NCBI GenBank assembly: GCA_041677345.1
Contig: JBAYQE010000004.1
Coordinates: forward strand, 1-64,000
From: JALOAT01 sp041677345
GTDB taxonomy: Bacteria; Pseudomonadota; Gammaproteobacteria; Thiohalomonadales; Thiohalomonadaceae
Direction of reading: 5' to 3'
Length of the DNA stretch: 64,000 nucleotides
Under the pieces are notes generated by a model. It was not told the origin of the DNA. It worked only from the letters and a program-made list of their open reading frames with translations, and made no database searches. Both the position numbers and the translations under genes were made by a program. How positions within the stretch are numbered: position 1 is the first letter of the stretch; every line of letters begins with the position of its first letter. This document shows positions 28,811-36,952 of the stretch, piece by piece.

Positions 28811-30067
28811 TCAGCGCTTCATGGAATCGAAGAACTCGGTGTTGGTCTTGGTGCCGCGCAGCTTGTCGTGCAGGAACTCCATGGCGGCAAGTTCGTCCAT
28901 GGGATGCAGCAACTTGCGCAGGATCCACATCTTCTGCAGTTCGTCCACCTTGGTGAGCAGCTCTTCACGGCGTGTGCCCGAGCGGTTGATGTTGATGGAC
29001 GGGTAGATACGCTTCTCGGCGATGCGGCGATCCAGATGAATCTCCATGTTGCCGGTGCCCTTGAACTCCTCATAGATCACATCGTCCATGCGCGATCCGG
29101 TGTCGATGAGGGCGGTGGCAATGATGGTCAGCGAACCGCCTTCCTCGATATTGCGCGCCGCACCGAAAAAGCGCTTCGGACGATGCAGGGCGTTGGCATC
29201 CACACCACCGGTCAGCACCTTGCCGGAGGACGGGATGACGGTGTTGTAGGCGCGGGCCAGGCGGGTGATGGAATCGAGCAGGATCACTACGTCGCGCTTG
29301 TGCTCGACAAGACGCTTGGCCTTCTCGATGACCATCTCGGCGACTTGCACGTGACGCGCCGCGGGCTCGTCGAAGGTAGAGGAGATTACCTCGCCGCGCA
29401 CCGAACGCTGCATCTCCGTCACCTCTTCCGGGCGCTCGTCGATGAGCAGCACGATGAGGTAGCACTCGGGATGGTTATGGGCGATGGAGTGGGCGATGTT
29501 CTGGAGCATCATCGTCTTGCCGGTCTTGGGCGGGGAGACGATGAGACCGCGCTGGCCCTTGCCGATGGGTGCCACCAGGTCGATGACGCGGGCGGTAATG
29601 TCTTCGGTGCTGCCGTTGCCCAGCTCAAGGGTGATGCGGCGGTTGGGATGCAGCGGCGTAAGGTTTTCGAACACCACCTTGTTCTTGGCGTTCTCAGGCG
29701 GCTCATAGTTGATCTCGTCCACCTTGAGCAGCGCGAAATAGCGCTCGCCTTCCTTGGGCGGCCGGATCTTGCCGGTGACCGTGTCACCGGTGCGCAGATT
29801 GAAGCGCCGGATCTGGCTGGGCGAAACGTAGATATCGTCCGGCCCCGCCTGGTAGGAATTGTCCCCCGAGCGCAGGAACCCGAACCCATCCTGCAGGATC
29901 TCCAGTACACCGTCACCGGAAATCGCCTCGCCGCTTTTCGCGTGCGCTTTCAGGAGTGCGAATATGACCGCCTCTTTGCGAGCACGGGCCATGCCTTCAA
30001 TACCCATGGACTCGGCAAGCTCGATAAGCTCCGAGGCGGGCTTCTTCTTCAGTTCTGTCAGATTCAT
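28811..30067 (-). CDS. rho: Transcription termination factor Rho
   Basis: Hexameric RNA-dependent ATPase and helicase that ends transcription. The 418-aa length equals E. coli Rho (419). [19 protein letters not shown] is the N-terminal helical domain, [17 protein letters not shown] the RNA-binding cold-shock-like domain, Walker A is [11 protein letters not shown] near residue 178, the Q loop is [10 protein letters not shown], and the R loop is [12 protein letters not shown]. It lies 187 bases downstream of trxA, which is divergent from rhlB: the E. coli rhlB-trxA-rho arrangement. Confidence 0.98.
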   Translation of the reverse strand: MNLTELKKKPASELIELAESMGIEGMARARKEAVIFALLKAHAKSGEAISGDGVLEILQDGFGFLRSGDNSYQAGPDDIYVSPSQIRRFNLRTGDTVTGKIRPPKEGERYFALLKVDEINYEPPENAKNKVVFENLTPLHPNRRITLELGNGSTEDITARVIDLVAPIGKGQRGLIVSPPKTGKTMMLQNIAHSIAHNHPECYLIVLLIDERPEEVTEMQRSVRGEVISSTFDEPAARHVQVAEMVIEKAKRLVEHKRDVVILLDSITRLARAYNTVIPSSGKVLTGGVDANALHRPKRFFGAARNIEEGGSLTIIATALIDTGSRMDDVIYEEFKGTGNMEIHLDRRIAEKRIYPSININRSGTRREELLTKVDELQKMWILRKLLHPMDELAAMEFLHDKLRGTKTNTEFFDSMKR

Positions 30068-30218
30068 GCTAGTTGGTACCGTGGGGCGGTAGAACTCGGG
30101 GGGTTGTGCGCCTGAGAAGGCATTGCGCCTGCAGGCCGGGAAACATGCGGAGGAGCCGTTGGACGGCGGAATTCGTTCAGATAGGGGGATTCGCCAGGAA
30201 GATTAGCACCAAGGAAAC

Positions 30219-30244
30219 GGCGCGTCCAGAGTTCTGGGCGCGCC
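30219..30244 (-). terminator. Hairpin downstream of trxA
   Basis: On the minus strand GGCGCG and CCAG pair with CTGG and CGCGCC with a single-base mismatch between the two stem parts and a four-base loop; GTTTCCTT follows. It lies 10 bases after the trxA stop, in the rho leader. It may end trxA transcripts or modulate read-through into rho. Confidence 0.6.
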
Positions 30245-30254
30245 GGAACCGGGT

Positions 30255-30581
30255 TCAGAGATTGCTGTCAATGAAGGCGGTGAGCTGGGATTTGGAAACG
30301 GCCCCGACCTTGGTGGCCTCCACGTTGCCGGCCTTGAACAGCATCAGGGTGGGAATGCCGCGGATGCCATACTTGGGGGGCGTGTTGGGGTTTTCGTCGA
30401 TATTCAGTTTGGCGACCTTGAGCCGGCCCGTGTATTCATCGGCAATCTCGTCCAGGATAGGAGCGATCATCTTGCACGGGCCACACCAGTCGGCCCAGTA
30501 ATCCACGAGCACCGGACCATCGGCCTTGAGGATCTCGTCCTCGAAGCTGTCGTCGGTTACGTAAACGATCTTGTCGCTCAA
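30255..30581 (-). CDS. trxA: Thioredoxin 1
   Basis: A 108-aa disulfide reductant with the WCGPC active site in [15 protein letters not shown] and the cis-proline GIPTLMLF. I place the start at a TTG codon (30581), which gives [13 protein letters not shown], aligned exactly with the E. coli opening MSDKIIHLTDDSF, and puts GGAGG eight bases upstream. The nearest ATG (30596) overlaps that GGAGG and would add five extra residues, so the ribosome site decides for TTG. Divergent from rhlB. Confidence 0.96.
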   Translation of the reverse strand: MSDKIVYVTDDSFEDEILKADGPVLVDYWADWCGPCKMIAPILDEIADEYTGRLKVAKLNIDENPNTPPKYGIRGIPTLMLFKAGNVEATKVGAVSKSQLTAFIDSNL

Positions 30582-30710
30582 AGTAGCAGCCTCCATGTGC
30601 ACCGCCGCCCGTTACGGTAAACGGTGTCTGTTGAATTGTTCCATCATTTGAGCCGAATCGCCGGCCTATTTCAAGCCCAAGGGGAGGGATTCTGTTATCC
30701 TTCGGTTAGT

Positions 30711-32012
30711 ATGAGTGAACAACATCTTAGCGATACCTCCTTCAGCGATTTCGACCTAGTCCAGCCCCTGCGGCAGGGCATCGATGCCGCGGGTTTCACC
30801 CGCTGCACACCCATCCAGGCCGAGACGCTCCCACTGGCACTTGCAGGCAAGGACGTTGCCGGCCAGGCGCAAACCGGCACCGGCAAGACTGCAGCCTTCC
30901 TCATCGCCCTCTTCAATCACCTGCTCACCCACCCCGCCCCCGCGCAACGCCGACTCAACCAGCCACGTGCCCTGGTGGTGGCGCCCACGCGCGAACTCGC
31001 CATCCAGATCCACAAGGATGCCGAACTCCTGGGGCAGTTCACCGGGCTGGCCCTTGGCCTCGCCTACGGCGGGACCGATTACGAGAAACAGCGCAAGCAT
31101 CTCGAAGCGGGTGTGGATGTACTCATCGGTACGCCGGGCCGCATCATCGATTTCTTCAAGCAGCGGGTGTTCGACTTGCGCACCGTGCAGGTGATGGTAC
31201 TGGATGAGGCCGACCGCATGTTCGACCTGGGCTTCATCGCCGACGTGCGCTACCTGCTGCGGCGCATGCCACCACCGAACCAGCGCCTGGGCCTGCTGTT
31301 CTCCGCCACGCTCGCACTGCGGGTCACCGAGCTGGCCTACGAACACATGAACAATCCCTCGCTCATCGAGGTGCAGCCTGAGCAGGTCACGGCTGAGCGT
31401 GTCACCCAGATCATGTACCACCCCGCCAGCGACGAGAAGATTCCGCTGCTGCTCGGCCTCATGCAGCGCATGCAGCCGCCGCGTGCCATGGTGTTCGTCA
31501 ACACCAAGCGCGCCGCCGAGGAGGTATGGACCTACCTGGAAGGCAACGATATTCGCGCTGGTATCCTTTCGGGCGACGTGCCCCAGAAGAAACGCCAGCA
31601 CCTGCTCGCACAGTTCACCTCGGGCGAGCTGCCCGTGTTGGTCGCCACCGACGTGGCCGCGCGCGGCCTGCACGTGCCTGACGTCACCCACGTGTTCAAC
31701 TTCGACCTGCCGCAGGATGCACAGGATTACGTGCACCGCATCGGCCGCACCGCGCGCGCCGGCGCCAGCGGCACCGCGGTGAGCTTCGCCTGCGAGGACT
31801 ACGCCTTCTCCCTGGTGGAGATCGAGGAGTACATCGGTGCCAAGATCCCCGTAGCCGCCATCACTGCGGATCTGCTGGTGACGCCAAAGCCGCCTGCGCC
31901 GCGCGACACCAACATGCTGCACCGTTCCCGGCCGCACAGCGGCAACCGCGGCGAGAAGCGCGGCGGCGGACAGCGCGGCCGTGGCCGCTCACGCAGCCGG
32001 AGTCCGGCCTAG
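30711..32012 (+). CDS. rhlB: DEAD-box RNA helicase RhlB
   Basis: ATP-dependent RNA helicase, the degradosome helicase in enterobacteria. A 433-aa protein with Q motif ([14 protein letters not shown]), Walker [26 protein letters not shown] as [16 protein letters not shown] in LLFSATL, and [10 protein letters not shown]. The C-terminal tail ([21 protein letters not shown]) is basic and Gly/Arg-rich, suited to RNA binding. The start [14 protein letters not shown] matches the RhlB opening. Divergent from trxA and rho, as in E. coli. Confidence 0.93.
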   Translation: MSEQHLSDTSFSDFDLVQPLRQGIDAAGFTRCTPIQAETLPLALAGKDVAGQAQTGTGKTAAFLIALFNHLLTHPAPAQRRLNQPRALVVAPTRELAIQIHKDAELLGQFTGLALGLAYGGTDYEKQRKHLEAGVDVLIGTPGRIIDFFKQRVFDLRTVQVMVLDEADRMFDLGFIADVRYLLRRMPPPNQRLGLLFSATLALRVTELAYEHMNNPSLIEVQPEQVTAERVTQIMYHPASDEKIPLLLGLMQRMQPPRAMVFVNTKRAAEEVWTYLEGNDIRAGILSGDVPQKKRQHLLAQFTSGELPVLVATDVAARGLHVPDVTHVFNFDLPQDAQDYVHRIGRTARAGASGTAVSFACEDYAFSLVEIEEYIGAKIPVAAITADLLVTPKPPAPRDTNMLHRSRPHSGNRGEKRGGGQRGRGRSRSRSPA

Positions 32013-32253
32013 CGTTCAAGCCCCACTAGAGGCAAAACAGAGGGCGCAAAGGTCGCAGAGAAGGAGTGTATCCGCGGCCGCGCGTAGTGGCCCGTGCCGG
32101 GTAAATCAGCGTAGGCTTGGCCGAAACCCATAGGTTCGCGTACTCCACGCCTGTATTGAATTGCCTCTTCAGGACGGGCCTGGCACGCATGATCAAGGCG
32201 TTTGCAGGGTGCTCTGTTAGAATCGGAGCATCATCGTTTTTCCTGCCCTTTCC

Positions 32254-32664
32254 ATGACCACCATTTCCCTGCCCACCGGGATCCGCATCACCCCGGAGAA
32301 CAAATGCGGCTTCTGCAAAGGCTCCAAGTGCTGCACCTATGTCACGCAACACCTGCCCACGCCCCGCTCCATGGACGACTTCGACCTCCTGCTGTGGCAG
32401 ATCGCCCACCGCGGTGTGAGCCTGTACAAGGACAGCGACGGATGGTTCCTGCTGTTCGAGGCGCCCTGTACGCACCTGAAAGCCAACGGCGCCTGCGGTA
32501 TCTATGAAAACCGCCCGCAGATCTGCCGCGACCATTCCAACGACTACTGCGAATTCGATGCCCCGGCGGAGGAGAGTTTCGATCTGTTCTTCCCGGATTA
32601 CGAAGCCCTGCTGGCCTATTGCCGCAAGCGGTTCAAGGGCTGGGATCGCCGTCGACGGGCATGA
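32254..32664 (+). CDS. YkgJ-type cysteine cluster protein
   Basis: A 136-aa cytoplasmic protein with the CxxCxxxxCC-type cluster CGFCKGSKCCTY (residues 18-29) and a second set in CTHLKANGACGIYENRPQICR (a CGIYENRPQICR signature of the family) plus YCEF. These cysteines are thought to bind a metal or Fe-S centre; no enzymatic role is established. Its last 32 bases overlap the 3' end of the convergent yrfG. The gap before it (32013-32253) contains one arm-like GC unit at 32032-32062 but no gene. Confidence 0.8.
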   Translation: MTTISLPTGIRITPENKCGFCKGSKCCTYVTQHLPTPRSMDDFDLLLWQIAHRGVSLYKDSDGWFLLFEAPCTHLKANGACGIYENRPQICRDHSNDYCEFDAPAEESFDLFFPDYEALLAYCRKRFKGWDRRRRA

Positions 32665-33328
32665 TCTCGTCGAAGCGCTGGATGGCCGGGAACTCGTCAA
32701 CGGGACGCGCGGGCCGCTGACTGCTGGGTCGGCTGACGGCGAGCAGGTGCCGCACACCGAAGGTCCTTGCGGCCCGCAACACGGGCAGTGAATCGTCCAC
32801 CAGCAGGGTGTATTGCGGGTCGAAGGCCTCGCGTGCCGTGAGCAACGACCAGAACGCCTGCGATTCCTTCGGGTGGCCGAATTCATGGGAACACACGACG
32901 GCATCGAAGTGCCCTGCCAATGCTGTCCGTTCCATCTTCAGGCGCAGGCTCTTCATGTGCGCGTTGGTCACCAGCACGACCCGCCGGCCGCTACGGCGCA
33001 AGGCCTCGAGAAAGGCCACCACGTGCGGATGCACGCCAATGAGGTGCTCCACCTCACGCTTCAGCAACGCCACATCCAGGCCTAACACCCCACTCCAATA
33101 GTCGACGCAATACCACTGGATGGTGCCTTCCATGCGCCGAAAGTGCGGTTCCAGCTCACCGCGTGCGGCGAGCAGGTCGATGCCTTTGCGCTCGGCATAG
33201 CGCAGGGGGATGTGCTCACTCCAGAAGTAGTCGTCAAAATGCAGGTCCAGCAAGGTCCCGTCCATATCGAGAAATACCGTATGGATACTGTGCCATTGCA
33301 CGGCAGTGGACTGCGATGGGACTGACAT
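32633..33328 (-). CDS. yrfG: GMP/IMP 5'-nucleotidase, HAD family (YrfG)
   Basis: HAD-superfamily hydrolase of 231 aa. Motif I is FLDMDGTLLDLHFDDYFW (near residue 19), motif II LVTNAH, and motif III/IV HPKESQAFW followed by LLVDDSLPVL. The string LDLHFDDYFWSEHIP is characteristic of the YrfG subgroup, which dephosphorylates purine mononucleotides. Divergent from the next gene and overlapping convergent YkgJ-type gene by 32 bases. Confidence 0.88.
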   Translation of the reverse strand: MSVPSQSTAVQWHSIHTVFLDMDGTLLDLHFDDYFWSEHIPLRYAERKGIDLLAARGELEPHFRRMEGTIQWYCVDYWSGVLGLDVALLKREVEHLIGVHPHVVAFLEALRRSGRRVVLVTNAHMKSLRLKMERTALAGHFDAVVCSHEFGHPKESQAFWSLLTAREAFDPQYTLLVDDSLPVLRAARTFGVRHLLAVSRPSSQRPARPVDEFPAIQRFDEIMPVDGDPSP

Positions 33329-33369
33329 GGGCGACCTATACTCCGGAAAAGCGGCAGCGAGAATTGCTT

Positions 33370-34044
33370 ATGTGTCACAGGATGGCGGTGTGGATGCTGG
33401 CCATTGTACCTCTCGGGACCCTGCTGTCGTCGTCCCTTGCCGACGAGTTCGATGACGAGCTGGCGCGCCAGGATGCGCTCGAACGCGAAATCGGTGCCGT
33501 CAACGAAGGGCGCCTTGAGTTCCTGCTGACCCCCCCGCCCGGGCCGCCCATCCACCACCAGCACAACCGTGTGCTGTTCGAGCGTGACAGCCTGGAAAGC
33601 GGCTGGGTGGTCATGCAGCAGTGCCATGAGAACCTGGATGCCGTCGCCAGCACCGAGATCGTGTTCCACCCCGACCGCGTCACGGACCTGCGGGTGGACA
33701 GCCATAACAATATCGGCGGTATCGTGGTGGACGGCACACGGGTCCAGCTCGAGAACGTGGGCGCAGGCGCAAGTCTCTGTATCAGTGCACGCAGCCACGC
33801 CCTGCACCGCCATGAAAGCGGGTACATCCTGCGCAATGGGCCGTTCATGCGCCGCTTCCTCGACGGCTATTACCCGTTACACGTCACCATGGAGGTATGG
33901 TGGCCCGCGCAAGACCTGCGCTTCGTCCGGGCCTCGCCGCAGCCGCAACCGGGGTTCAATGTCATCGCGGGTACCGATACCCTGCACCTCGATACGTTGT
34001 TCAAAGGCCGGCTGGTGACGGAACTGCGCTTCGAGCCCGCCTGA
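33370..34044 (+). CDS. Hypothetical exported protein
   Basis: A protein of about 224 aa with an N-terminal signal peptide (MAVWMLAIVPLGTLLSSSLA, cleavage near residue 24 of this start) and an otherwise soluble body. The segment SGWVVMQQCHENLDAVASTEIVFHPDRV with two later cysteines suggests a periplasmic beta-rich domain, possibly with a disulfide. I do not recognise the family with certainty; no function is proposed. The start at 33370 is one of several in-frame options (33382 is the other plausible one). It is followed by nudE and cysQ on the same strand. Confidence 0.65.
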   Translation: MCHRMAVWMLAIVPLGTLLSSSLADEFDDELARQDALEREIGAVNEGRLEFLLTPPPGPPIHHQHNRVLFERDSLESGWVVMQQCHENLDAVASTEIVFHPDRVTDLRVDSHNNIGGIVVDGTRVQLENVGAGASLCISARSHALHRHESGYILRNGPFMRRFLDGYYPLHVTMEVWWPAQDLRFVRASPQPQPGFNVIAGTDTLHLDTLFKGRLVTELRFEPA

Positions 34045-34079
34045 GTCGACGGATGTCGGAGCGGCAGTGCTCGCGCTAT

Positions 34080-34099
34080 CATCTGACTTCTGTCAGATG
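34080..34099. repeat. Perfect 8-bp inverted repeat before nudE
   Basis: CATCTGAC and GTCAGATG are separated by TTCT, 11 bases before the nudE ATG. It may be a hairpin in the nudE leader, an end for the upstream transcript, or an operator; the sequence alone does not decide. Confidence 0.5.
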
Positions 34100-34110
34100 C
34101 GGTATGACGC

Positions 34111-34662
34111 ATGCGCGAGAAACCCCGAATCCTTCACACAGAGACACTGGCCCGTACCCGCCTGTTCCATGTACAGCAGGTGGATCTGCGTTTTTCCAAC
34201 GGTGTCGAGACCCGCTACGAGCGCCTCGTGGGCTCGGGGCGCGGCGCCGTGCTCATCGTGCCGCTGCTCGATGACGATACCGTACTGCTCATCCGTGAAT
34301 ACGCGGCAGGCACCGATCGCTATGAGCTCGCCCTGCCCAAGGGGCGCATCGAGAACGACGAGGATCTGCTCGACGCTGCCGATCGCGAACTGAAGGAGGA
34401 AGTGGGTTACGGCGCACGCCGTCTCACCCATCTGAATTCCATGAGTCTCGCCCCCGGCTATCTGGGACACTTCACCCACGCAGTGCTGGCACGCGACCTG
34501 TACCCGGACCGGCGCGAGGGCGATGAACCCGAGGAGATCGAGGTCGTGCCCTGGCGCATGTCGAGACTCAACGAGCTGATCACACGACCTGATTTCACCG
34601 AAGCCCGCAGCATCGCGGCCCTTTTTCTCACCCGGGAACACCTGAACTATGGCAAGGAATGA
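34111..34662 (+). CDS. nudE: ADP compounds hydrolase NudE
   Basis: Nudix hydrolase of 183 aa acting on ADP-ribose, AppA-type dinucleotides and NADH. The Nudix box is complete: GRIENDEDLLDAADRELKEE followed by VGYG (residues about 78-101). The opening with RTRLFHVQQVDLRFSNG and the AGTDRYELALPKG segment match NudE. It overlaps cysQ by 14 bases; the nudE-cysQ pair is conserved in gammaproteobacteria. Confidence 0.9.
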   Translation: MREKPRILHTETLARTRLFHVQQVDLRFSNGVETRYERLVGSGRGAVLIVPLLDDDTVLLIREYAAGTDRYELALPKGRIENDEDLLDAADRELKEEVGYGARRLTHLNSMSLAPGYLGHFTHAVLARDLYPDRREGDEPEEIEVVPWRMSRLNELITRPDFTEARSIAALFLTREHLNYGKE

Positions 34663-35461
34663 TACCACCGCGGATCCCTGCGAACTGCTGCACGTCGCCA
34701 TCGACGTGGCCATCAGCGCCGGCCGCCGCATCCTCGAGATCTACGAACGCGGCTACAGCGTGGAACGCAAGGACGACGCGACGCCACTTACCGAGGCCGA
34801 CATGGCCGCGCACGCCATCATCGACGACGGGTTCGCCGAGCACACACCCGACCTGCCGGTGCTCTCCGAGGAATCGGCCCACATACCTTTCGAGCAACGC
34901 GCCACCTGGCAGCGTTATTGGCTGGTGGATCCGCTGGACGGCACACGCGAGTTCATCAAGCGCAATGGCGAGTTCACCGTGAATATCGCTCTCATCGACG
35001 GCCACGAGGCCGTGCTCGGGGTGGTGTATGCACCGGTGCTCGGCGTGTACTACTACGCCTGTCGCGGCCAGGGCGCCTGCAAGCGCGAAGGCGTATCCCC
35101 GCCGGTTCCCATCCACACCAGACGGCGCAGCATCGGCCCGGTAACCGTGGCCGGCAGCCGTTCCCACCGCGGCGATTCGCTGGAACGTTTCCTGGCCAAC
35201 CTGGGTGACTACGAGACCGTCATCATGGGCAGCGCCCTCAAATCATGCCTGGTGGCCGAGGGCAAGGCGGACGTATATGCACGCCTGGGCCCCACCTCCG
35301 AATGGGATACCGCCGCGGCGCAATGCATCGTCGAGGAAGCCGGTGGCCGCATCACCGATACCGCCATGCGCCCGCTGCGCTACAACACCAAGGAAGAGCT
35401 GTTGAACCCGCATTTTTTCGCCTTCGGCGACCCGGACGTGGATTGGTCGCAGTACCTCTGA
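34649..35461 (+). CDS. cysQ: 3'(2'),5'-bisphosphate nucleotidase CysQ
   Basis: Hydrolyses 3'-phosphoadenosine 5'-phosphate, the by-product of sulfate assimilation (PAPS use), to AMP. The 270-aa inositol-phosphatase-fold protein has metal ligands in LSEESAH, the WLVDPLDGTREF signature (near residues 90-101) and EWDTAAAQCIVEEAGG near 212. Overlaps nudE by 14 bases, implying coupled translation. Confidence 0.93.
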   Translation: MARNDTTADPCELLHVAIDVAISAGRRILEIYERGYSVERKDDATPLTEADMAAHAIIDDGFAEHTPDLPVLSEESAHIPFEQRATWQRYWLVDPLDGTREFIKRNGEFTVNIALIDGHEAVLGVVYAPVLGVYYYACRGQGACKREGVSPPVPIHTRRRSIGPVTVAGSRSHRGDSLERFLANLGDYETVIMGSALKSCLVAEGKADVYARLGPTSEWDTAAAQCIVEEAGGRITDTAMRPLRYNTKEELLNPHFFAFGDPDVDWSQYL

Positions 35462-35491
35462 ACCACCTCGCGACCGACCCGAAAAAGCCAC

Positions 35492-35550
35492 AACCGCGGA
35501 GGCTGCGGAGAAAAGAAATCAGTCCGCTTCTCCGCGGCCTCCGTGGGGTT
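35492..35550. repeat. Intergenic palindrome after cysQ
   Basis: The left arm (35492-35512) and the right arm (35528-35550) are complementary over about 20 bases of GGAGG/GCGGAG units with a two-base offset, around a 15-base centre. Placed 30 bases past the cysQ stop it can serve as a transcript end; it also resembles in style the palindrome at 1056-1189. Confidence 0.65.
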
Positions 35551-35603
35551 AATGCCTCGCCTTACCTCCGCGCGCCTTCAGTCGCAGGATTGCGCGTTCG
35601 GGA

Positions 35604-35780
35604 TCAGCGTGCGTCGTACACCGCCATGATGGTCTTGAGTTCTTCGAGGATTGCGCGGCGTTCCTCGCTGGGGAGGCCGCGCACCTGTGCGACGTCCTGT
35701 CCCTGTTCCAGCGCCTGGATCGTGGCACGCACAGCGGCGCAGCCGCTACGACACAGGGCTTCGATGCATTCGTTGTTCAT
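35604..35780 (-). CDS. Small conserved cysteine protein
   Basis: A 58-aa protein starting MNNECIEALCRSGC, i.e. three cysteines in the first 14 residues, followed by a charged helical region ending ILEELKTIMAVYDAR. Similar short proteins occur in sulfur-oxidising gammaproteobacteria, but I cannot name the family. The ATG at 35780 is preferred over a longer frame that begins 19 codons earlier. Lies 84 bases downstream of ectR on the same strand. Confidence 0.55.
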   Translation of the reverse strand: MNNECIEALCRSGCAAVRATIQALEQGQDVAQVRGLPSEERRAILEELKTIMAVYDAR

Positions 35781-35864
35781 GGGTCGACACGCTTTACCAC
35801 TTTCAGGTGAGCATAAGCACACCGGCAACGCAGTCAACCTGCCCTAACGGGCTAGGGCTGCCCG

Positions 35865-36338
35865 TTACTGCGCCACCAGCTCGCCCGGATCCAGGTAGGG
35901 CGAGGCATCCAGGTTCTGCGCATCCATCATGTGCGCCACCCGCTGCAAGGACGCGATGACGAGGTGTTGCTCCCAATCGGGCATGGCGGCGAACCGCTGC
36001 ACGAAATGCTCTTGCAACAGCGTAGGCGAGGCCGCCAGCGCCTCCTGTCCCGCTGCCGTGAGCGCCACCAAGGTGCGGCGGCGGTCTTCCTTGCTGCGTT
36101 CCCGCACCACCAGGCCACGTTCTTCCAGACGGTCGAGAATGGCTGTCACGGTCGCCTGACTGAGACTCGCACGACGTGCCAGTTCGCCCGCCGACAGCGG
36201 GCTGCCGCGGTCGATCACCTGCATGACCACCAGTTGCGGGCCGCTGAGGCCGGTGCGCTGCATCAATCGCTTCGAGTGCAGGTCCACGGCGCGAATGATG
36301 CGCCGTAGGGCCACGAGAACTTCTTCATGACGCTCCAT
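35865..36338 (-). CDS. ectR: MarR-family regulator of ectoine genes (EctR-like)
   Basis: A 157-aa winged-helix protein: helix-turn-helix LSAGELARRASLSQATVTAILDRLEERGLV and wing RSKEDRRRTLVAL are typical MarR. It is divergent from ectABC with a 100-base gap. EctR1 of halotolerant methylotrophs is a MarR-type repressor that binds the ectA promoter, so the same role is inferred here; a matching inverted repeat is found at 36403-36424. The assignment of target rests on context, not on a ligand-binding signature. Confidence 0.85.
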   Translation of the reverse strand: MERHEEVLVALRRIIRAVDLHSKRLMQRTGLSGPQLVVMQVIDRGSPLSAGELARRASLSQATVTAILDRLEERGLVVRERSKEDRRRTLVALTAAGQEALAASPTLLQEHFVQRFAAMPDWEQHLVIASLQRVAHMMDAQNLDASPYLDPGELVAQ

Positions 36339-36402
36339 TGCTTCGTGCCCTTAATATCTTTATGCGGCAACTGCCCGCTGGATCCGATTGAGATTGGGGT
36401 AG

Positions 36403-36429
36403 ATCGTTTCGTGGACGAACGAATATAAT
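36403..36429 (+). promoter_or_regulatory. Candidate EctR operator overlapping the ectA -10 box
   Basis: A pseudopalindrome with two 10-base half-sites (36403-36412 and 36415-36424) separated by GG; the inner five bases TTCGT/ACGAA are perfectly inverted and 7 of 10 positions match overall. It abuts a consensus TATAAT (36424-36429). The layout, two half-sites with a two-base spacer next to the -10, is like that described for EctR1. No good -35 is present 17 bases upstream, so the promoter may rely on another sigma factor or an activator. Confidence 0.55.
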
Positions 36430-36439
36430 GCGCCCTCTC

Positions 36440-36952
36440 ATGGACAGCAATATCCGACAACGGCTCATTCTGAGAGCACCGAGGCGGAACGACGGCATCG
36501 CCGTCCACCGACTGGTGGGTGCCAGCCCTCCCCTCGATCTCAACTCCGCCTACAGCTACTTCCTGCTGTGTGACCACTTTGCCGAGACATGCGTGGTTGC
36601 AGAGCAAGACGGCGCCTTGGCGGGCTTCATCTCGGCCTATCGCCTTCCCCGGGATGCCTCGCGGCTGTTCGTGTGGCAGGTGGTGGTGGATGCCAAGGCC
36701 CGCGGCCAAGGCCTGGCCGGGCTCATGCTGGACGCATTGCTGGCACGCCCGGCCTGCGCCGGCGTGCGCTATGTGGAGGCCACCGTCAATCCCGATAACG
36801 CCGCCTCGCGCCGTGTATTCACACGGCTCGCGGCGGCGCATCAAACCGGCCTGGTCGAGGAGATGTTCCTCACGGCGGCCGATTTCGGAGACAAGGCGCA
36901 CGAAGCGGAGGTGTTGCTCAGGGTTGGCCCGCTACTTGAGGGGAACGCCTAG
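36440..36952 (+). CDS. ectA: L-2,4-diaminobutyrate N-acetyltransferase
   Basis: Acetylates diaminobutyrate to N-gamma-acetyl-2,4-diaminobutyrate, second step of ectoine synthesis. A 170-aa GNAT protein: FVWQVVVDAKARGQGLAGLML gives the acetyl-CoA loop (RGQGLA), and the EctA string SPPLDLNSAYSYFLLCDHF is clear. I start at ATG 36440 because the other ATG (36428) lies inside the TATAAT box; the resulting leader is very short. The stop is directly followed by ectB (no gap). Confidence 0.93.
   Translation: MDSNIRQRLILRAPRRNDGIAVHRLVGASPPLDLNSAYSYFLLCDHFAETCVVAEQDGALAGFISAYRLPRDASRLFVWQVVVDAKARGQGLAGLMLDALLARPACAGVRYVEATVNPDNAASRRVFTRLAAAHQTGLVEEMFLTAADFGDKAHEAEVLLRVGPLLEGNA

Noticed and set aside
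32026..32904. A 292-codon minus-strand frame across the YkgJ-type gene
   Set aside because: It reads yrfG in a different frame and then antisense to a gene with clear cysteine motifs.
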